DNA of 64,000 bases, from the NCBI RefSeq assembly GCF_004099695.1, contig NZ_SCHL01000007.1, forward strand, positions 62,001 through 126,000. The letters run 5' to 3'. The DNA comes from Methanosarcina sp. MSH10X1. GTDB lineage: Archaea > Halobacteriota > Methanosarcinia > Methanosarcinales > Methanosarcinaceae. Position numbers and translations under genes: made by a program. The notes beneath the pieces are model-generated. The model did no database searches, was not told the origin of the DNA, and saw nothing but the letters and a program-made list of their open reading frames with translations. Shown in pieces: positions 18,387-27,353 of this stretch. Numbering within the stretch: position 1 is the first letter of the stretch; each line of letters begins with the position of its first letter.

Positions 18387-19550
18387 ATGCCACTCGATCC
18401 TATTTGCAAGAAAATCATATCTGACAATACGGAGTATATCTCGGACTATGGAGGGAAGAATTATTATTTCTGTAGTCCAGAATGCAAACAAAAGTTTGAC
18501 GCACTGGAAAAAAGCGTAATTCGTCTAAAGCGGGGTCTTAGTGAAAAAGAGAAAATTTCCTTTGGGAAACTGAGAAAAGATATCATAAAACCAGGCATAT
18601 GTACCCTCTGCGGAGCCTGCGCAGCAAGCTGTGAGTACATAACTATCGAGGGCGGCGTACCAAAGCTGGTAGGTCCCTGCAAAGCCTGTGGAGTCTGCTA
18701 CTACCAGTGCCCAAGAACCATAACAACGGAAGAAGGGCTTATAGGATGTTTCCGGTACGCATACGCAGCAAGGTCTGCAATTCCCGAAATAAGGGGGCAG
18801 GACGGAGGAGTCGTAACCTCGCTTCTCCTGTACGCCCTGGATGAGGGATTGATAGATTGCGCTGTGGTTACTACCCGCTCAAAAGAAGAACCCTGGAAAC
18901 CGGTGCCTATTGTCGCGAAAACCAGGGAAGATATTCTTGAGGGTAGCGGCAGCATTTACTCGCATTCCATGACGCTTGAAGCCCTTATGAGTGCAATCAA
19001 ACAGGGAATGAACAGCATTGCCTTTGTAGGGACAAGCTGTAATATCGATGCTGTTACCAAGATGCAAAAAAGTTCTTACGGTTTCCTGCATCTTTTTATG
19101 AGGGCAAAAGTCCTCAAACTCGGGCTCTTCTGCATGGATACTTTTTCCTATGAGGGGATTAAAGCCGTCCTTGAAAGCTATGGAATCTTACTGGAAAACG
19201 TAGACGCGATGAAAATCCGAAGAGGAAAATTCGAGGTCACTCTGAAAGATGGAAAGGAACAGGTCTTCGATCTCAGTGAATTTGACGAATATCGGAGCTC
19301 TTCCTGCCGTTTCTGCACAGACCTTACCGCCGAAAACTCGGATATTTCCTTCGGAGGAGTCGGCAGCCCAAGAGGCTGGACCACAGTCCTTGCCCGCTCA
19401 GCCATAGGATACGAAATCTTCAACGAAGCCGTAGACAACGGCTACATTGAAGCCCGACCCCTCACTGACGAAGAACTCGAAAGAGTACTCAATCTTGCAA
19501 AAATGAAAAAAGTCCAGATGTACGACCTTAACAGAAGACAGAAAGCATAA
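18387..19550 (+). CDS. YHS-domain / ferredoxin / FrhB-family F420-linked oxidoreductase subunit
   Basis: This 387-residue fusion has an N-terminal YHS/TRASH-type metal module (DPICKK, then YYFCSPEC, residues 1-45), two 4Fe-4S clusters (CTLCGACAASC and CKACGVCYYQC, about 72-110), and an FrhB-like N- and C-terminal pair. FrhB proteins exchange electrons between F420 and iron-sulfur clusters through flavin. Here the partner protein is unknown and no hydrogenase genes are nearby. GGAGG six bases upstream fixes the ATG at 18387. The N-terminal metal module is the unusual part; it may sense or receive metal or bind a partner. Confidence 0.85.
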   Translation: MPLDPICKKIISDNTEYISDYGGKNYYFCSPECKQKFDALEKSVIRLKRGLSEKEKISFGKLRKDIIKPGICTLCGACAASCEYITIEGGVPKLVGPCKACGVCYYQCPRTITTEEGLIGCFRYAYAARSAIPEIRGQDGGVVTSLLLYALDEGLIDCAVVTTRSKEEPWKPVPIVAKTREDILEGSGSIYSHSMTLEALMSAIKQGMNSIAFVGTSCNIDAVTKMQKSSYGFLHLFMRAKVLKLGLFCMDTFSYEGIKAVLESYGILLENVDAMKIRRGKFEVTLKDGKEQVFDLSEFDEYRSSSCRFCTDLTAENSDISFGGVGSPRGWTTVLARSAIGYEIFNEAVDNGYIEARPLTDEELERVLNLAKMKKVQMYDLNRRQKA

Positions 19551-19878
19551 AACGAAGAACCAAAGACAGTATATGCTAACATTACTCTCCAACCAAAAAA
19601 TCCAGATTTCCTATTTTTGGAAGATCCGGCAGTGAGCAAGTTTTACTCGCTGCCAGCCACGAACTCAGATAAACGTTTAGATAAAGCATTAGTTTTCGAT
19701 AAAACCTTTTCTCAAAAGGTTTTCGCTCAAGCCTTTTACAAAAAGGCTTGTGGACGGAACTCGGGGGCGGCAACGGACGCAAGGGGGGATGAATATATAT
19801 TTATCCCATTAACCTGTTTCTATTATGCAGCAACCAACGGCATTCTAATCAGGATTATTCTATTTTTGAGGAACTTTC
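19551..19878. repeat. Intergenic region with paired hairpins
   Basis: AAAACCTTTTCTCAAAAGGTTTT (about 19699-19721) is followed by CAAGCCTTTTACAAAAAGGCTTG (about 19728-19750). The second hairpin is nearly the same as that at 12569, and the spacer TCGCT is shared. It ends the FrhB-like gene and precedes the gatC promoter. GAGGAA at about 19868 is the gatC ribosome binding site. Confidence 0.55.
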
Positions 19879-20160
19879 ATGATCACAAAAGAAGATGTAG
19901 AACACATCGGCTGGCTTGCTCGCATTGATATTAGCGAACAGGAAACCGTCGAATACATGGAAAAACTTAACTCAGTCCTGGGATACTTCGGACAGCTTGA
20001 TGAATTGCAGACCGAAGATGTAGCCCCCACTTACCATGTGGCTGAGATATATAACGTATTCAGGGATGATATGGTTAAAGATTGCCTCCCTCAGGAAGTT
20101 GTTCTTGCAAATACCGAACATAAACAGGACGGGACTTTCAGAGTTCCGAAGATCGGCTGA
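19879..20160 (+). CDS. gatC: Asp/Glu-tRNA amidotransferase subunit C
   Basis: This 93-residue subunit stabilises GatA on GatB. The family pattern ITKEDVEHIGWLARIDISEQE opens the protein, and LGYFGQLDELQTEDVAPTYH follows in the middle. It is the first gene of gatCAB, which amidates Asp-tRNA(Asn) and, in some organisms, Glu-tRNA(Gln). The gap to gatA is 12 bases and contains GGAGG. Confidence 0.95.
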   Translation: MITKEDVEHIGWLARIDISEQETVEYMEKLNSVLGYFGQLDELQTEDVAPTYHVAEIYNVFRDDMVKDCLPQEVVLANTEHKQDGTFRVPKIG

Positions 20161-20172
20161 GGAGGATTTTTG

Positions 20173-21600
20173 ATGGCAAAATGGATGAGTGTTGCACAGG
20201 TTAAAGAGAGAATTAAAGAAAGTTCAGCCGAAGAAGTAACAGCCCACTACCTCGAAAATATAGGAAAGAGCAAAATTAATGGTTATATAACAGTTTCTGA
20301 AAAGGCTCTTGATCAGGCTAAAAAGATTGACTCTGAAGGACATAATGGCATTCTTGCAGGAGTGCCAATTGCGATAAAAGACAATATTTCCGTAGTCGGA
20401 CTGCCAAACAGCTGCGGTTCAAGGATCCTTGAAGGCTACGTTCCTCCTTTCAATGCCCACGTTATTGAAAAGCTCCTCGCTGCAGGCGCAGTAATTCTCG
20501 GAAAAACCAATATGGATGAGTTTGCAATGGGCTCTTCTACGGAAACCAGCTATTACGGGCCGACTGCAAACCCCTGGGACCTTGAAAGAGTACCTGGCGG
20601 GTCTTCCGGAGGCAGTGCAGCAGTCGTTGCAGCAGGAGAAGCTCCCCTTGCCCTTGGTTCGGATACTGGCGGATCAGTACGCTGCCCTGCGGCTTTCTGC
20701 GGGGTTGTTGGGCTTAAACCTACGTACGGAGCCGTTTCCAGATATGGAGTAGTAGCTTACGCAAACTCTCTTGAACAAATAGGGCCTCTTGCAAACAATG
20801 TAACGGATATTGCAATCCTTATGGATGTCATAGCTGGCTACGACCGTCGAGACTCAACTTCTATTGACAGTAAAACCGAATATCAGAAAGCCCTTGTAGA
20901 AGATATAAAAGGTCTTAAGATCGGAATCCCGAAAGAGTTTTTCGGGGAAGGTATACATCCGGATGTTGAAAAAGCCGTATGGAATGCTATTCACAAATAC
21001 GAGGATTTCGGGGCTTCCCTGGAAGAAGTCTCTATGCCCAATATAAAGTACGCACTTGCCTCGTATTATATCATTGCAATGAGTGAAGCTTCCTCAAACC
21101 TGGCCCGTTTCGATGGAACACGGTACGGATTTAGAGAGAGCGGCGAAAACTGGCATGCAATGGTTTCGAAAACAAGGGCTGAGGGTTTCGGGACAGAAGT
21201 AAAGAGAAGAATTCTGCTTGGGACCTATGCGCTTTCGGCAGGATACCATGATAAATACTATTTGAAAGCCCTGAAGGTCAGGACCCTTGTGAAGCAGGAC
21301 TTTGACAGGGCGCTCTCAAAAGTTGATGTACTCATGGCTCCAACCATGCCGAACCCTGCTTTTAAAATAGGAGAAAAAATCGAAGATCCGCTCACACTTT
21401 ACCTTTCGGACGTGAATACCTGCCCGATCAACCTTGCAGGCGTGCCCTCAATTTCCGTGCCGTGCGGTTTCACTGAAGGCCTTCCTATAGGGCTTCAAAT
21501 AATGGGCAAGCCCTTTGACGAGTCTGCTGTGCTGCGTGCAGCGTACACTTTCGAGCAGAATACCGATTATCACACAAAGAGGCCACAGGAGGTGGCATAA
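20173..21600 (+). CDS. gatA: Asp/Glu-tRNA amidotransferase subunit A (amidase)
   Basis: This 475-residue amidase releases ammonia from glutamine for the tRNA-bound substrate. The catalytic Ser-cisSer-Lys set is seen in IKDNIS (Lys) and in GGSSGGSAA with [17 protein letters not shown] (Ser residues). ATG at 20173 sits seven bases after GGAGG; a TTG at 20170 is an alternative. The stop directly precedes the gatB ATG. Confidence 0.97.
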   Translation: MAKWMSVAQVKERIKESSAEEVTAHYLENIGKSKINGYITVSEKALDQAKKIDSEGHNGILAGVPIAIKDNISVVGLPNSCGSRILEGYVPPFNAHVIEKLLAAGAVILGKTNMDEFAMGSSTETSYYGPTANPWDLERVPGGSSGGSAAVVAAGEAPLALGSDTGGSVRCPAAFCGVVGLKPTYGAVSRYGVVAYANSLEQIGPLANNVTDIAILMDVIAGYDRRDSTSIDSKTEYQKALVEDIKGLKIGIPKEFFGEGIHPDVEKAVWNAIHKYEDFGASLEEVSMPNIKYALASYYIIAMSEASSNLARFDGTRYGFRESGENWHAMVSKTRAEGFGTEVKRRILLGTYALSAGYHDKYYLKALKVRTLVKQDFDRALSKVDVLMAPTMPNPAFKIGEKIEDPLTLYLSDVNTCPINLAGVPSISVPCGFTEGLPIGLQIMGKPFDESAVLRAAYTFEQNTDYHTKRPQEVA

Positions 21601-23088
21601 ATGGTCTATGAGAACCCTGAAGGGATAAGGATCGGGCTTGAAATCCACATCCAGCTGAACAAACTTAAGACCAAGATGTTCTGCGGCTGTTCCACGGACT
21701 ACCACAATGCAGCGCCCAATACTCACACCTGTCCGGTCTGTCTGGGCCTTCCGGGAGCGCTTCCTGTATTGAACAAGAAAGCAGTGGAAGCTGCAATTAA
21801 AGTGGGACTTGCCCTTGAAGGAGAGATTGCAGAAGAGACGCAATTCCACAGGAAGAACTATTTCTACCCTGACCTTCCCAAAGGTTTCCAGATTACCCAG
21901 TATGATTTCCCAATCGTCAGCAAAGGAAAAGTCGTAATTGAAGGCGAAGACGGGGAGCATACGGTCGGAATTACAAGAGCTCACATGGAAGAAGATCCTG
22001 GCAAGCTTGTGCATATAGGAAGCATAGGGAAATCAAAGGGTGTCCTTATCGATTACAACAGGTCAGGTATGCCTTTGATTGAGACTGTTACAGAACCTGA
22101 TATGCGCAGCCCCAAAGAAGCAAGAAGGTTCCTTGATAAATTCAGGAATATCCTTGAATATCTGGACGTTTTTGACGGCAACCTGGAAGGCGCAATGCGT
22201 GTGGATGCAAACGTTTCGGTCCACTGGGGCACCCGCGTTGAGGTCAAGAACATTTCCTCTCACAAAGGAGTTGAAAGAGCCCTTCTCTATGAGATTATGC
22301 GCCAGAAGAATGTGATCCGACGTGGAGGGAAGGTCTCACAGGAAACTCGCCATTTCGATGAGGGCAGGGGCGTAACGCTTTCAATGAGGACAAAAGAAGA
22401 AGCTGAGGACTATCGCTACTTCCGCGAACCTGATCTCATGCCTATGCGTGTTACTGACTGGATTTCTGCAATTAAGGAAACCTTACCTGAACTTCCGGAT
22501 GCCAAACGTGCTCGTTTCATGGAGCAATACGGAATTACGGATATGCACGCACGGTCTCTTACGTCAAAGATTATGCTTGCTGATTTCTATGAAGGTGTCA
22601 GTGCAAAAGGTGCGGATCCGAAGTTTGCAGCCACCTGGACGGCTGACGTTTTCCTTGGGGAGTTAAATTACCGTGACCTCGCAATTTCTTCTTACGATGG
22701 AGAGAGAATAGGTTTCATCCATGCAAAAGATCCGAGAATAAAGAACTCCTTTAAGGTTTCAGATATGGTAGAATTGATTAACCTTTTTGCCGAAGGTAAA
22801 ATCAGTGATAGGGCTGCAGTAGAAGTAATTCGAACCATGCTGGATACCACAGAGGAAAAAACCCCGTCCCGGATTATCGAAGAAAAGGGCCTTTTTAAAG
22901 CAGAAGACGACCTGGTGACTAAAGCCGTTGCAGAAGCAATTGCCGAAAATGAAGCTGCTGTACAGGATTATCTTGGAGGCACGGAGAAATCCCTGAACTT
23001 CCTTGTCGGACAGGTCATGAAAAAGACAAAGGGTACGGCAGACGCAAAAACCGCACGTGAACTGATTGTGAAAGAACTGAAAGGGTAA
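21601..23088 (+). CDS. gatB: Asp/Glu-tRNA amidotransferase subunit B
   Basis: This 495-residue subunit binds and activates the misacylated tRNA. It has the GatB start IGLEIHIQL, a zinc-type cysteine pattern (CGC, then CPVC), and FPDLPKG-type chemistry region YPDLPKGFQITQYD. The C-terminal YqeY-like tail ends GTADAKTARELIVKEL. ATG follows the gatA TAA with no gap; AGGAGGT lies within the end of gatA. Confidence 0.97.
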   Translation: MVYENPEGIRIGLEIHIQLNKLKTKMFCGCSTDYHNAAPNTHTCPVCLGLPGALPVLNKKAVEAAIKVGLALEGEIAEETQFHRKNYFYPDLPKGFQITQYDFPIVSKGKVVIEGEDGEHTVGITRAHMEEDPGKLVHIGSIGKSKGVLIDYNRSGMPLIETVTEPDMRSPKEARRFLDKFRNILEYLDVFDGNLEGAMRVDANVSVHWGTRVEVKNISSHKGVERALLYEIMRQKNVIRRGGKVSQETRHFDEGRGVTLSMRTKEEAEDYRYFREPDLMPMRVTDWISAIKETLPELPDAKRARFMEQYGITDMHARSLTSKIMLADFYEGVSAKGADPKFAATWTADVFLGELNYRDLAISSYDGERIGFIHAKDPRIKNSFKVSDMVELINLFAEGKISDRAAVEVIRTMLDTTEEKTPSRIIEEKGLFKAEDDLVTKAVAEAIAENEAAVQDYLGGTEKSLNFLVGQVMKKTKGTADAKTARELIVKELKG

Positions 23089-23109
23089 CCCGGCAGGGTT
23101 TACCTTTTT
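23084..23109 (+). terminator. Terminator of gatCAB
   Basis: GGTAACCC (23084-23091), loop GGCA, and GGGTTTACC (23096-23104) form a stem with one bulge, followed by TTTTT. It starts at the gatB stop codon. Confidence 0.65.
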
Positions 23110-23305
23110 ACTTACTTCGAAATAAACTACGCTTTTGACTATTTATTTAAATTTTTATCTAAATTTTTATTTATCTAATTTTTACTATCAAAAGTTTTTA
23201 GTTCCTTTTTCTTAATTCTTATTTAGTTCCTTTGTTTCAATTTGTTATCTAATAAAGGTTTTTTTCTAAATATAGTTTTAAGTAATAGTTTTAAATAATT
23301 TTAAA

Positions 23306-24133
23306 TTAATAAAGATCAGGTCTGCGATCTTCCAGAATCGAGCCAGCTTTCCTGATTTCCGTTGCCTTCTCATGATCGATTTCCCCTAGAAGGACACACT
23401 CTTCTTTTCCCGCTTCTGCAAGAATCTGGCCCCAACCGTCGGCGATAAAGGAGTTTCCGGTATAAGTTGAGTACCTGTCTTTGCCAACCCTGTTACAGGC
23501 AACATGTGGGAGCTGATTTTCAATTGCCCGTGAAAGAGACATAGTGTGCCAGGGATGTATATAAAAATCCGGGATCTCGGCAGCCGAAACCAGCAGGTCG
23601 GCTCCTTCAAGTGCCAATTTTCGAGCGACTTCAGGATACCGGAGTTCATTACAGACTATGAGCCCTATAGAAAGCCCGGACTTTTCCAGCCTGATAGGAG
23701 CGAGCCTGTCTCCATGCGCAAAGTACTCTTTCTCAGGACCGTAAAGGTGAGTTTTCCTGTGTATGCCCGCAAGTCTCCCGGATTCGATACAGAAACCAAG
23801 GTTATACTGAGGAGGAATTATACACTCAGAAGGAACGTTACTTTCATCGCTGGCTTCTGAACTTCCTCTCTTTTCTATCATTGAACCTGCTAGAATGCAA
23901 TCGTGCGCTTTCGAGAAATCGCATAAGGCTTCCAGAGTAGGACCTGAAACCGTTTCAGCCACTTCTTCTATCCGGTCATAGCAAAACCCTGTTGAGAAAA
24001 CTTCAGGATAAACTAGTAATTCAGCCCCTTTAGAAACTGCTTCCTCTGCCAGTAATAGTGCTCGCTCAAGATTTTCTTTTTTTGAGCAAAGGGAAATGTT
24101 CATCTGGATGCAGGCGGCTTTCACGGCAGTCAC
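23306..24133 (-). CDS. Carbon-nitrogen hydrolase (nitrilase superfamily)
   Basis: This 275-residue hydrolase carries the Glu-Lys-Cys triad: YPEVF near residue 43, HRKTHL near 127, and IVCNELRYPE near 161. Substrates of the family are amides, omega-amido acids or carbamoyl compounds; which one applies here is not readable. Start codons are GTG at 24133 or GTG at 24124, the latter five bases after GAGAGTGA. It stands alone on the minus strand. Confidence 0.88.
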   Translation of the reverse strand: MTAVKAACIQMNISLCSKKENLERALLLAEEAVSKGAELLVYPEVFSTGFCYDRIEEVAETVSGPTLEALCDFSKAHDCILAGSMIEKRGSSEASDESNVPSECIIPPQYNLGFCIESGRLAGIHRKTHLYGPEKEYFAHGDRLAPIRLEKSGLSIGLIVCNELRYPEVARKLALEGADLLVSAAEIPDFYIHPWHTMSLSRAIENQLPHVACNRVGKDRYSTYTGNSFIADGWGQILAEAGKEECVLLGEIDHEKATEIRKAGSILEDRRPDLY

Positions 24134-24216
24134 TCTCTCGTTGTATTATGTATAGGTCACTTTACTTCATAAAGTTACTCCACTTACTCAACTTTATAGT
24201 TTAAATTGGAATCGCG

Positions 24217-24381
24217 ATGGAGACTGAGAATAACCTTGAAATAAAGAATAGCAAACCCCTCTTCACAGGCAAGACACTCACAGGGCGTGAAAACTTCAAA
24301 CTTAATGGGATGATCTTATACACAAAGTATTCCGCTGAAAAAGAGATTGCAGGAAGTTTGAACAAAAAGGACACAAAATGA
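24217..24381 (+). CDS. Small hypothetical protein, 54 residues (candidate)
   Basis: ATG at 24217 opens 54 codons to TGA at 24379-24381. The product begins METENNLEIKNSKPLF and has a mixed, soluble composition with several Lys and Thr residues. The ribosome binding site is weak (TTGGA eight bases upstream). It reads away from the nitrilase gene. No family recognised. Confidence 0.35.
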   Translation: METENNLEIKNSKPLFTGKTLTGRENFKLNGMILYTKYSAEKEIAGSLNKKDTK

Positions 24382-24576
24382 CAGACCAATGTCCCAGAAG
24401 ATTATTCAATCTGCTTTTAAGGTTTCATTAGTTGGGCTTCCGCGACTGTTTTAAACGAATAGATTATGGAAGAATTAAGATTAATTAATAACTTATCCAG
24501 CCTTTTAAGTCTTTATTTTCCGAGAAACTTTTTTGCCTGTCCAGGTATGTATTCTATTCCGGTTTATTGCTGAAGC

Positions 24577-24711
24577 TCAGATTTTTGTTGCCCGGACAAC
24601 CCCGAGGCTTTCCATGATTTCCATTTCAGCGGGAGTGATAAACTTGCCGTTGCTTAACAAAAATCCATGCAAAATAGGTTTGGGAGAGGTCTCCTGGGTT
24701 CCGTCTTTCAT
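24577..24711 (-). CDS. Small hypothetical protein, 44 residues
   Basis: On the minus strand ATG at 24711 opens 44 codons to TGA at 24577-24579. The product begins MKDGTQETSPKPILHGF and ends ESLGVVRATKI, a balanced, protein-like composition. AAGGAG lies nine bases upstream. A minus-strand TATA box TTATTTATATA lies near 24777-24790, and GTAATCC/GGATTAC form a leader hairpin. These signals together make a real gene likely. No family recognised. Confidence 0.55.
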   Translation of the reverse strand: MKDGTQETSPKPILHGFLLSNGKFITPAEMEIMESLGVVRATKI

Positions 24712-24735
24712 ATTCTGAGTCTCCTTTTCTATTAT

Positions 24736-24793
24736 GTAATCCCGGAATAATTAGGATTACGGTATCCTTTTACCTAGCGCATATATAAATAAT
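24736..24793 (-). promoter_or_regulatory. Promoter and leader hairpin of the 44-residue gene
   Basis: On the minus strand a TATA box (TTATTTATATATGCG, about 24777-24791) is followed by inverted repeats at 24753-24759 and 24736-24742 (GTAATCC and GGATTAC, 10-base loop), then AAGGAG and the ATG at 24711. Confidence 0.4.
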
Positions 24794-24918
24794 TTTCTAA
24801 TAGTATATGATTGCTCTAAAGTTTAAGACACCTGGGTAACGATGTGGTTGCAGACATAATGTAGATTAAGCGAGAAACTTATAATCAGATTGGAAACACA
24901 TAAAGGAGGTGAATTCTG

Positions 24919-25008
24919 GTGGGCACAAAATTCAAGGTTTTGCTGTGTACTGTGTTACTATATGCCTTAATGGCCGTTCCAACACCTGCTGTTAATTGGG
25001 GCACTTAA
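24919..25008 (+). CDS. 29-residue signal-peptide-like peptide (candidate)
   Basis: GTG at 24919 follows a near-perfect ribosome binding site AGGAGGTGA (24904-24912) at six bases. The 29 codons encode a basic start (MGTKFK), a hydrophobic core (VLLCTVLLYALMAV) and a short tail to TAA at 25006-25008. It looks like an export signal with nothing after it: either a membrane micro-peptide or the start of a lost secreted protein. A 30-codon frame follows at 25011-25103 without a ribosome binding site. Confidence 0.4.
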   Translation: MGTKFKVLLCTVLLYALMAVPTPAVNWGT

Positions 25009-25205
25009 TTATGGGAAAACAAATTAATCACAAAAATGAGGAGTTGTCTTACATTCTAAACTTTTGGCTCTATATAAGAAACCCTCAGTTTAAGCAAAAA
25101 TAAGGTTACAATTTTATACATACTGACATTCGCAGTTTTTATTTTTGCTTTTTTATTTGGTTGCAGAACTTCTTGGTTTAAGAGTTTCTCCAAACTTCCT
25201 CTTTA

Positions 25206-26291
25206 TTACTGAAAATCCGATAATAACTTTTTTTCAAACTTTCTCCTTATTTCAGCCGGAACCCTGTTAAAAGGACATCCGAAGTAGATGCAGTGGGAAC
25301 ACTCGTACTTCCATATCGTCAGCAAGAAAATTAAAATGGAAACTGAGTAAGTACCCATCAAAAACGGCTCTTTCAAAAGCCAGGAAATCGGGAAAAAGAT
25401 TACGATCAAAAACCCCAGGGTAGTAATAGCAAGATCAAATTTTCCTGGGGGGTAAGGTCTGGGCTTGAAATGCTTCGGCCAGCCCCAGCTCATCATGCAT
25501 CTCTGCTTTATCCCGCCAGTTGCATAATAAGGGCAATGTGTACAGAAAAAACGCTGTTCCAGAATGTCAAAGTGAAAGAAGACTAAAAAAACATAGACGA
25601 GCAGCCAGCCTGTAGAGTAAATGCCAATTGCAAGACCCGCCGAAAATAAGAGAATCAGGGTTACGAAGTTCCAGTACAGAAAATCCTTAAATTCATGCTT
25701 CATTTTAAGAGAAATGCATCCGCCTGAGCCTGACATCCTGAGTTTCTCTCCTGGGAGCTTAACGTTCCCGGAAAGGGCGCCCTTTTTCTCATGCGCTTGT
25801 TTTACACCTGCAGGTATTCGATTCACAGGACACTCGAAGTTAATGCACCTTACACACTCATACCGCTGCGCGGTCAAAAAGAACAGAGCCCAGGCAATGA
25901 TATATGCTCCCAGCAATAGCGGGTCTCTGACCAGCCAGTAAACCGGAAAAAGAAAAACAGGCAAAGCTCCAAGAACAACCATAGCTTTCTCAAAAGGGTT
26001 GTGAGGACCGGATCGAGCTTTAAAAAGTTTTGGTATTCCCGGAAGCATCATACATTTTACGCAGCCCTTGCTCCGGATGTAGTGGAGGCAGTGGGTGCAG
26101 GCAAAACGGAATTCAATAGTAAGAAAGAAAAATAGGGCTATTCCTGTATAAACGGCTACCCACATGAACGAATCTCTGGCAATTGCTATCGAACCGATTA
26201 GAAAAGGGATAAGATTAAGGAAATTCCAGTAAAGGCGGTCTTTTAAAGAATGTTCGATTTTAAGGGGAATGGGCATGCTCGGGGGAGACAT
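25206..26291 (-). CDS. Internally duplicated cysteine-rich membrane protein
   Basis: This 361-residue protein is two copies of a unit of about 170 residues. Each copy opens with a DRLYWNF or DFLYWNF segment and has about four membrane helices. Each also carries CTHC(L/P)-Y followed by CMM, and ends with YEC-RC/HC-F-CP-NR-PA (ECVRCINFECPVNRIPA and ECSHCIYFGCPFNRVPA). The repeated cysteines suggest two metal or iron-sulfur sites per half on one membrane face. I do not recognise a named family. Start choice (26291 or 26276) is open because no ribosome binding site is visible. Confidence 0.7.
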   Translation of the reverse strand: MSPPSMPIPLKIEHSLKDRLYWNFLNLIPFLIGSIAIARDSFMWVAVYTGIALFFFLTIEFRFACTHCLHYIRSKGCVKCMMLPGIPKLFKARSGPHNPFEKAMVVLGALPVFLFPVYWLVRDPLLLGAYIIAWALFFLTAQRYECVRCINFECPVNRIPAGVKQAHEKKGALSGNVKLPGEKLRMSGSGGCISLKMKHEFKDFLYWNFVTLILLFSAGLAIGIYSTGWLLVYVFLVFFHFDILEQRFFCTHCPYYATGGIKQRCMMSWGWPKHFKPRPYPPGKFDLAITTLGFLIVIFFPISWLLKEPFLMGTYSVSILIFLLTIWKYECSHCIYFGCPFNRVPAEIRRKFEKKLLSDFQ

Positions 26292-26345
26292 ATAAGAAGC
26301 AAAATCACATAAACTCAGATAAAAGTTACTAAAGGGGAAGGGACA

Positions 26346-26903
26346 TTGAAAGAAAATATGCCTAAAATAAAGCTCTATATCGCCTGCAGCCTCGACGGCT
26401 ACATAGCCAGGGAAGACGGCAGCATAGACTGGTTGACAAAATATGATAACAATCCCGAAACCGACTACGGCTATTCCGAATTCTATTCCTCGATAGGAAC
26501 AGTCCTGATGGGCAGAAAAACCTATGAACAGGTTCTGGGCTTTGGAAACTGGCCTTATGGGGAGAAAAAGTCATATGTTTTTACACGACAAAGCGAGCCC
26601 CTGCGCCGGGAAAAAAACGTAGAATTTGTTTCCGGTAACGTCGGGGAATTTGTTCGCCGGCTGAAGGGAAGTACTGATAAGGATATCTGGCTCGTTGGGG
26701 GGTCACAGCTTGTAAAGGCATTCCTTGAAGAAAATCTGGTCGAAGATCTGATTGTTACTATTGTTCCCATTATTCTTGGAAGTGGGATTCCATTGTTTGA
26801 TCGGATTGGGAAAGAGATTAGATTAAAGACCGGAAGGGTGGAAAAGTATGGGAACGGGCTGGTAGGTATTGAGTATGTGGTTCGGGAATGGACACAAAAA
26901 TAA
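26346..26903 (+). CDS. DHFR/RibD-like reductase family protein
   Basis: This protein of about 181-185 residues begins KIKLYIACSLDGYIA, has TVLMGRKTYEQVL and DIWLVGGSQLVKAFLEENLVEDL, and ends with the VPIILGSGIPLF signature. This is the RibD C-terminal/YwjB-type NADPH reductase fold. The substrate is unknown; a pterin or flavin precursor role is one option. A TTG at 26346 follows AGGGG at eight bases; ATG at 26358 is the alternative. Confidence 0.85.
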   Translation: MKENMPKIKLYIACSLDGYIAREDGSIDWLTKYDNNPETDYGYSEFYSSIGTVLMGRKTYEQVLGFGNWPYGEKKSYVFTRQSEPLRREKNVEFVSGNVGEFVRRLKGSTDKDIWLVGGSQLVKAFLEENLVEDLIVTIVPIILGSGIPLFDRIGKEIRLKTGRVEKYGNGLVGIEYVVREWTQK

Positions 26904-27353
26904 CCGGAATTTAACTTTGCTGAAAATTGGTTAAAGTAACTCTTCAATAAATACATATATTTTTGAGTCCAATATTAGTATGATTCCAAACTAATTATAT
27001 CAAAATCACATCGAATATAAATATATGTAAAATTAAATATTAGTTATTATTAGGAATTTGGATTGTCCCAGGTTCTTAGAGAGAAGAATAAAACAAGCCA
27101 GACAACGGAGGGAATTTCCCTTTTTGGGAAAAAGGCTTTCCACTTTATAAAATTTAGAATTAATTTTAGATAAATAAGAAAGTCAAATAATACAATTGTG
27201 TCAACCTGCGTAACCAGAAGAAAAAATATATATCCGTAGTCAGAATAAATAGTACTAATTCTACGTGCTCTAACTTATGGAAATAAGTTTCAAACTAGAA
27301 GTCAAAGACCGAAAACCCAGACACTAGCCTGGGAGGACGTCGTGTGAGAAGTC
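26904..27353 (+). promoter_or_regulatory. Intergenic region with htpX promoter
   Basis: An AT-rich region. A TATA box AAATATATAT lies at about 27224-27233, and an inverted repeat AACTTAT-GGAA-ATAAGTT lies at 27272-27289, about 40-60 bases downstream of it. The repeat would be at the start of the htpX leader and could be a heat-shock operator or an RNA hairpin. No gene seen. Confidence 0.4.

Noticed and set aside
25011-25103. 30-codon ORF after the signal-like peptide
   Set aside because: No ribosome binding site and no similarity; it may just continue the decayed region.
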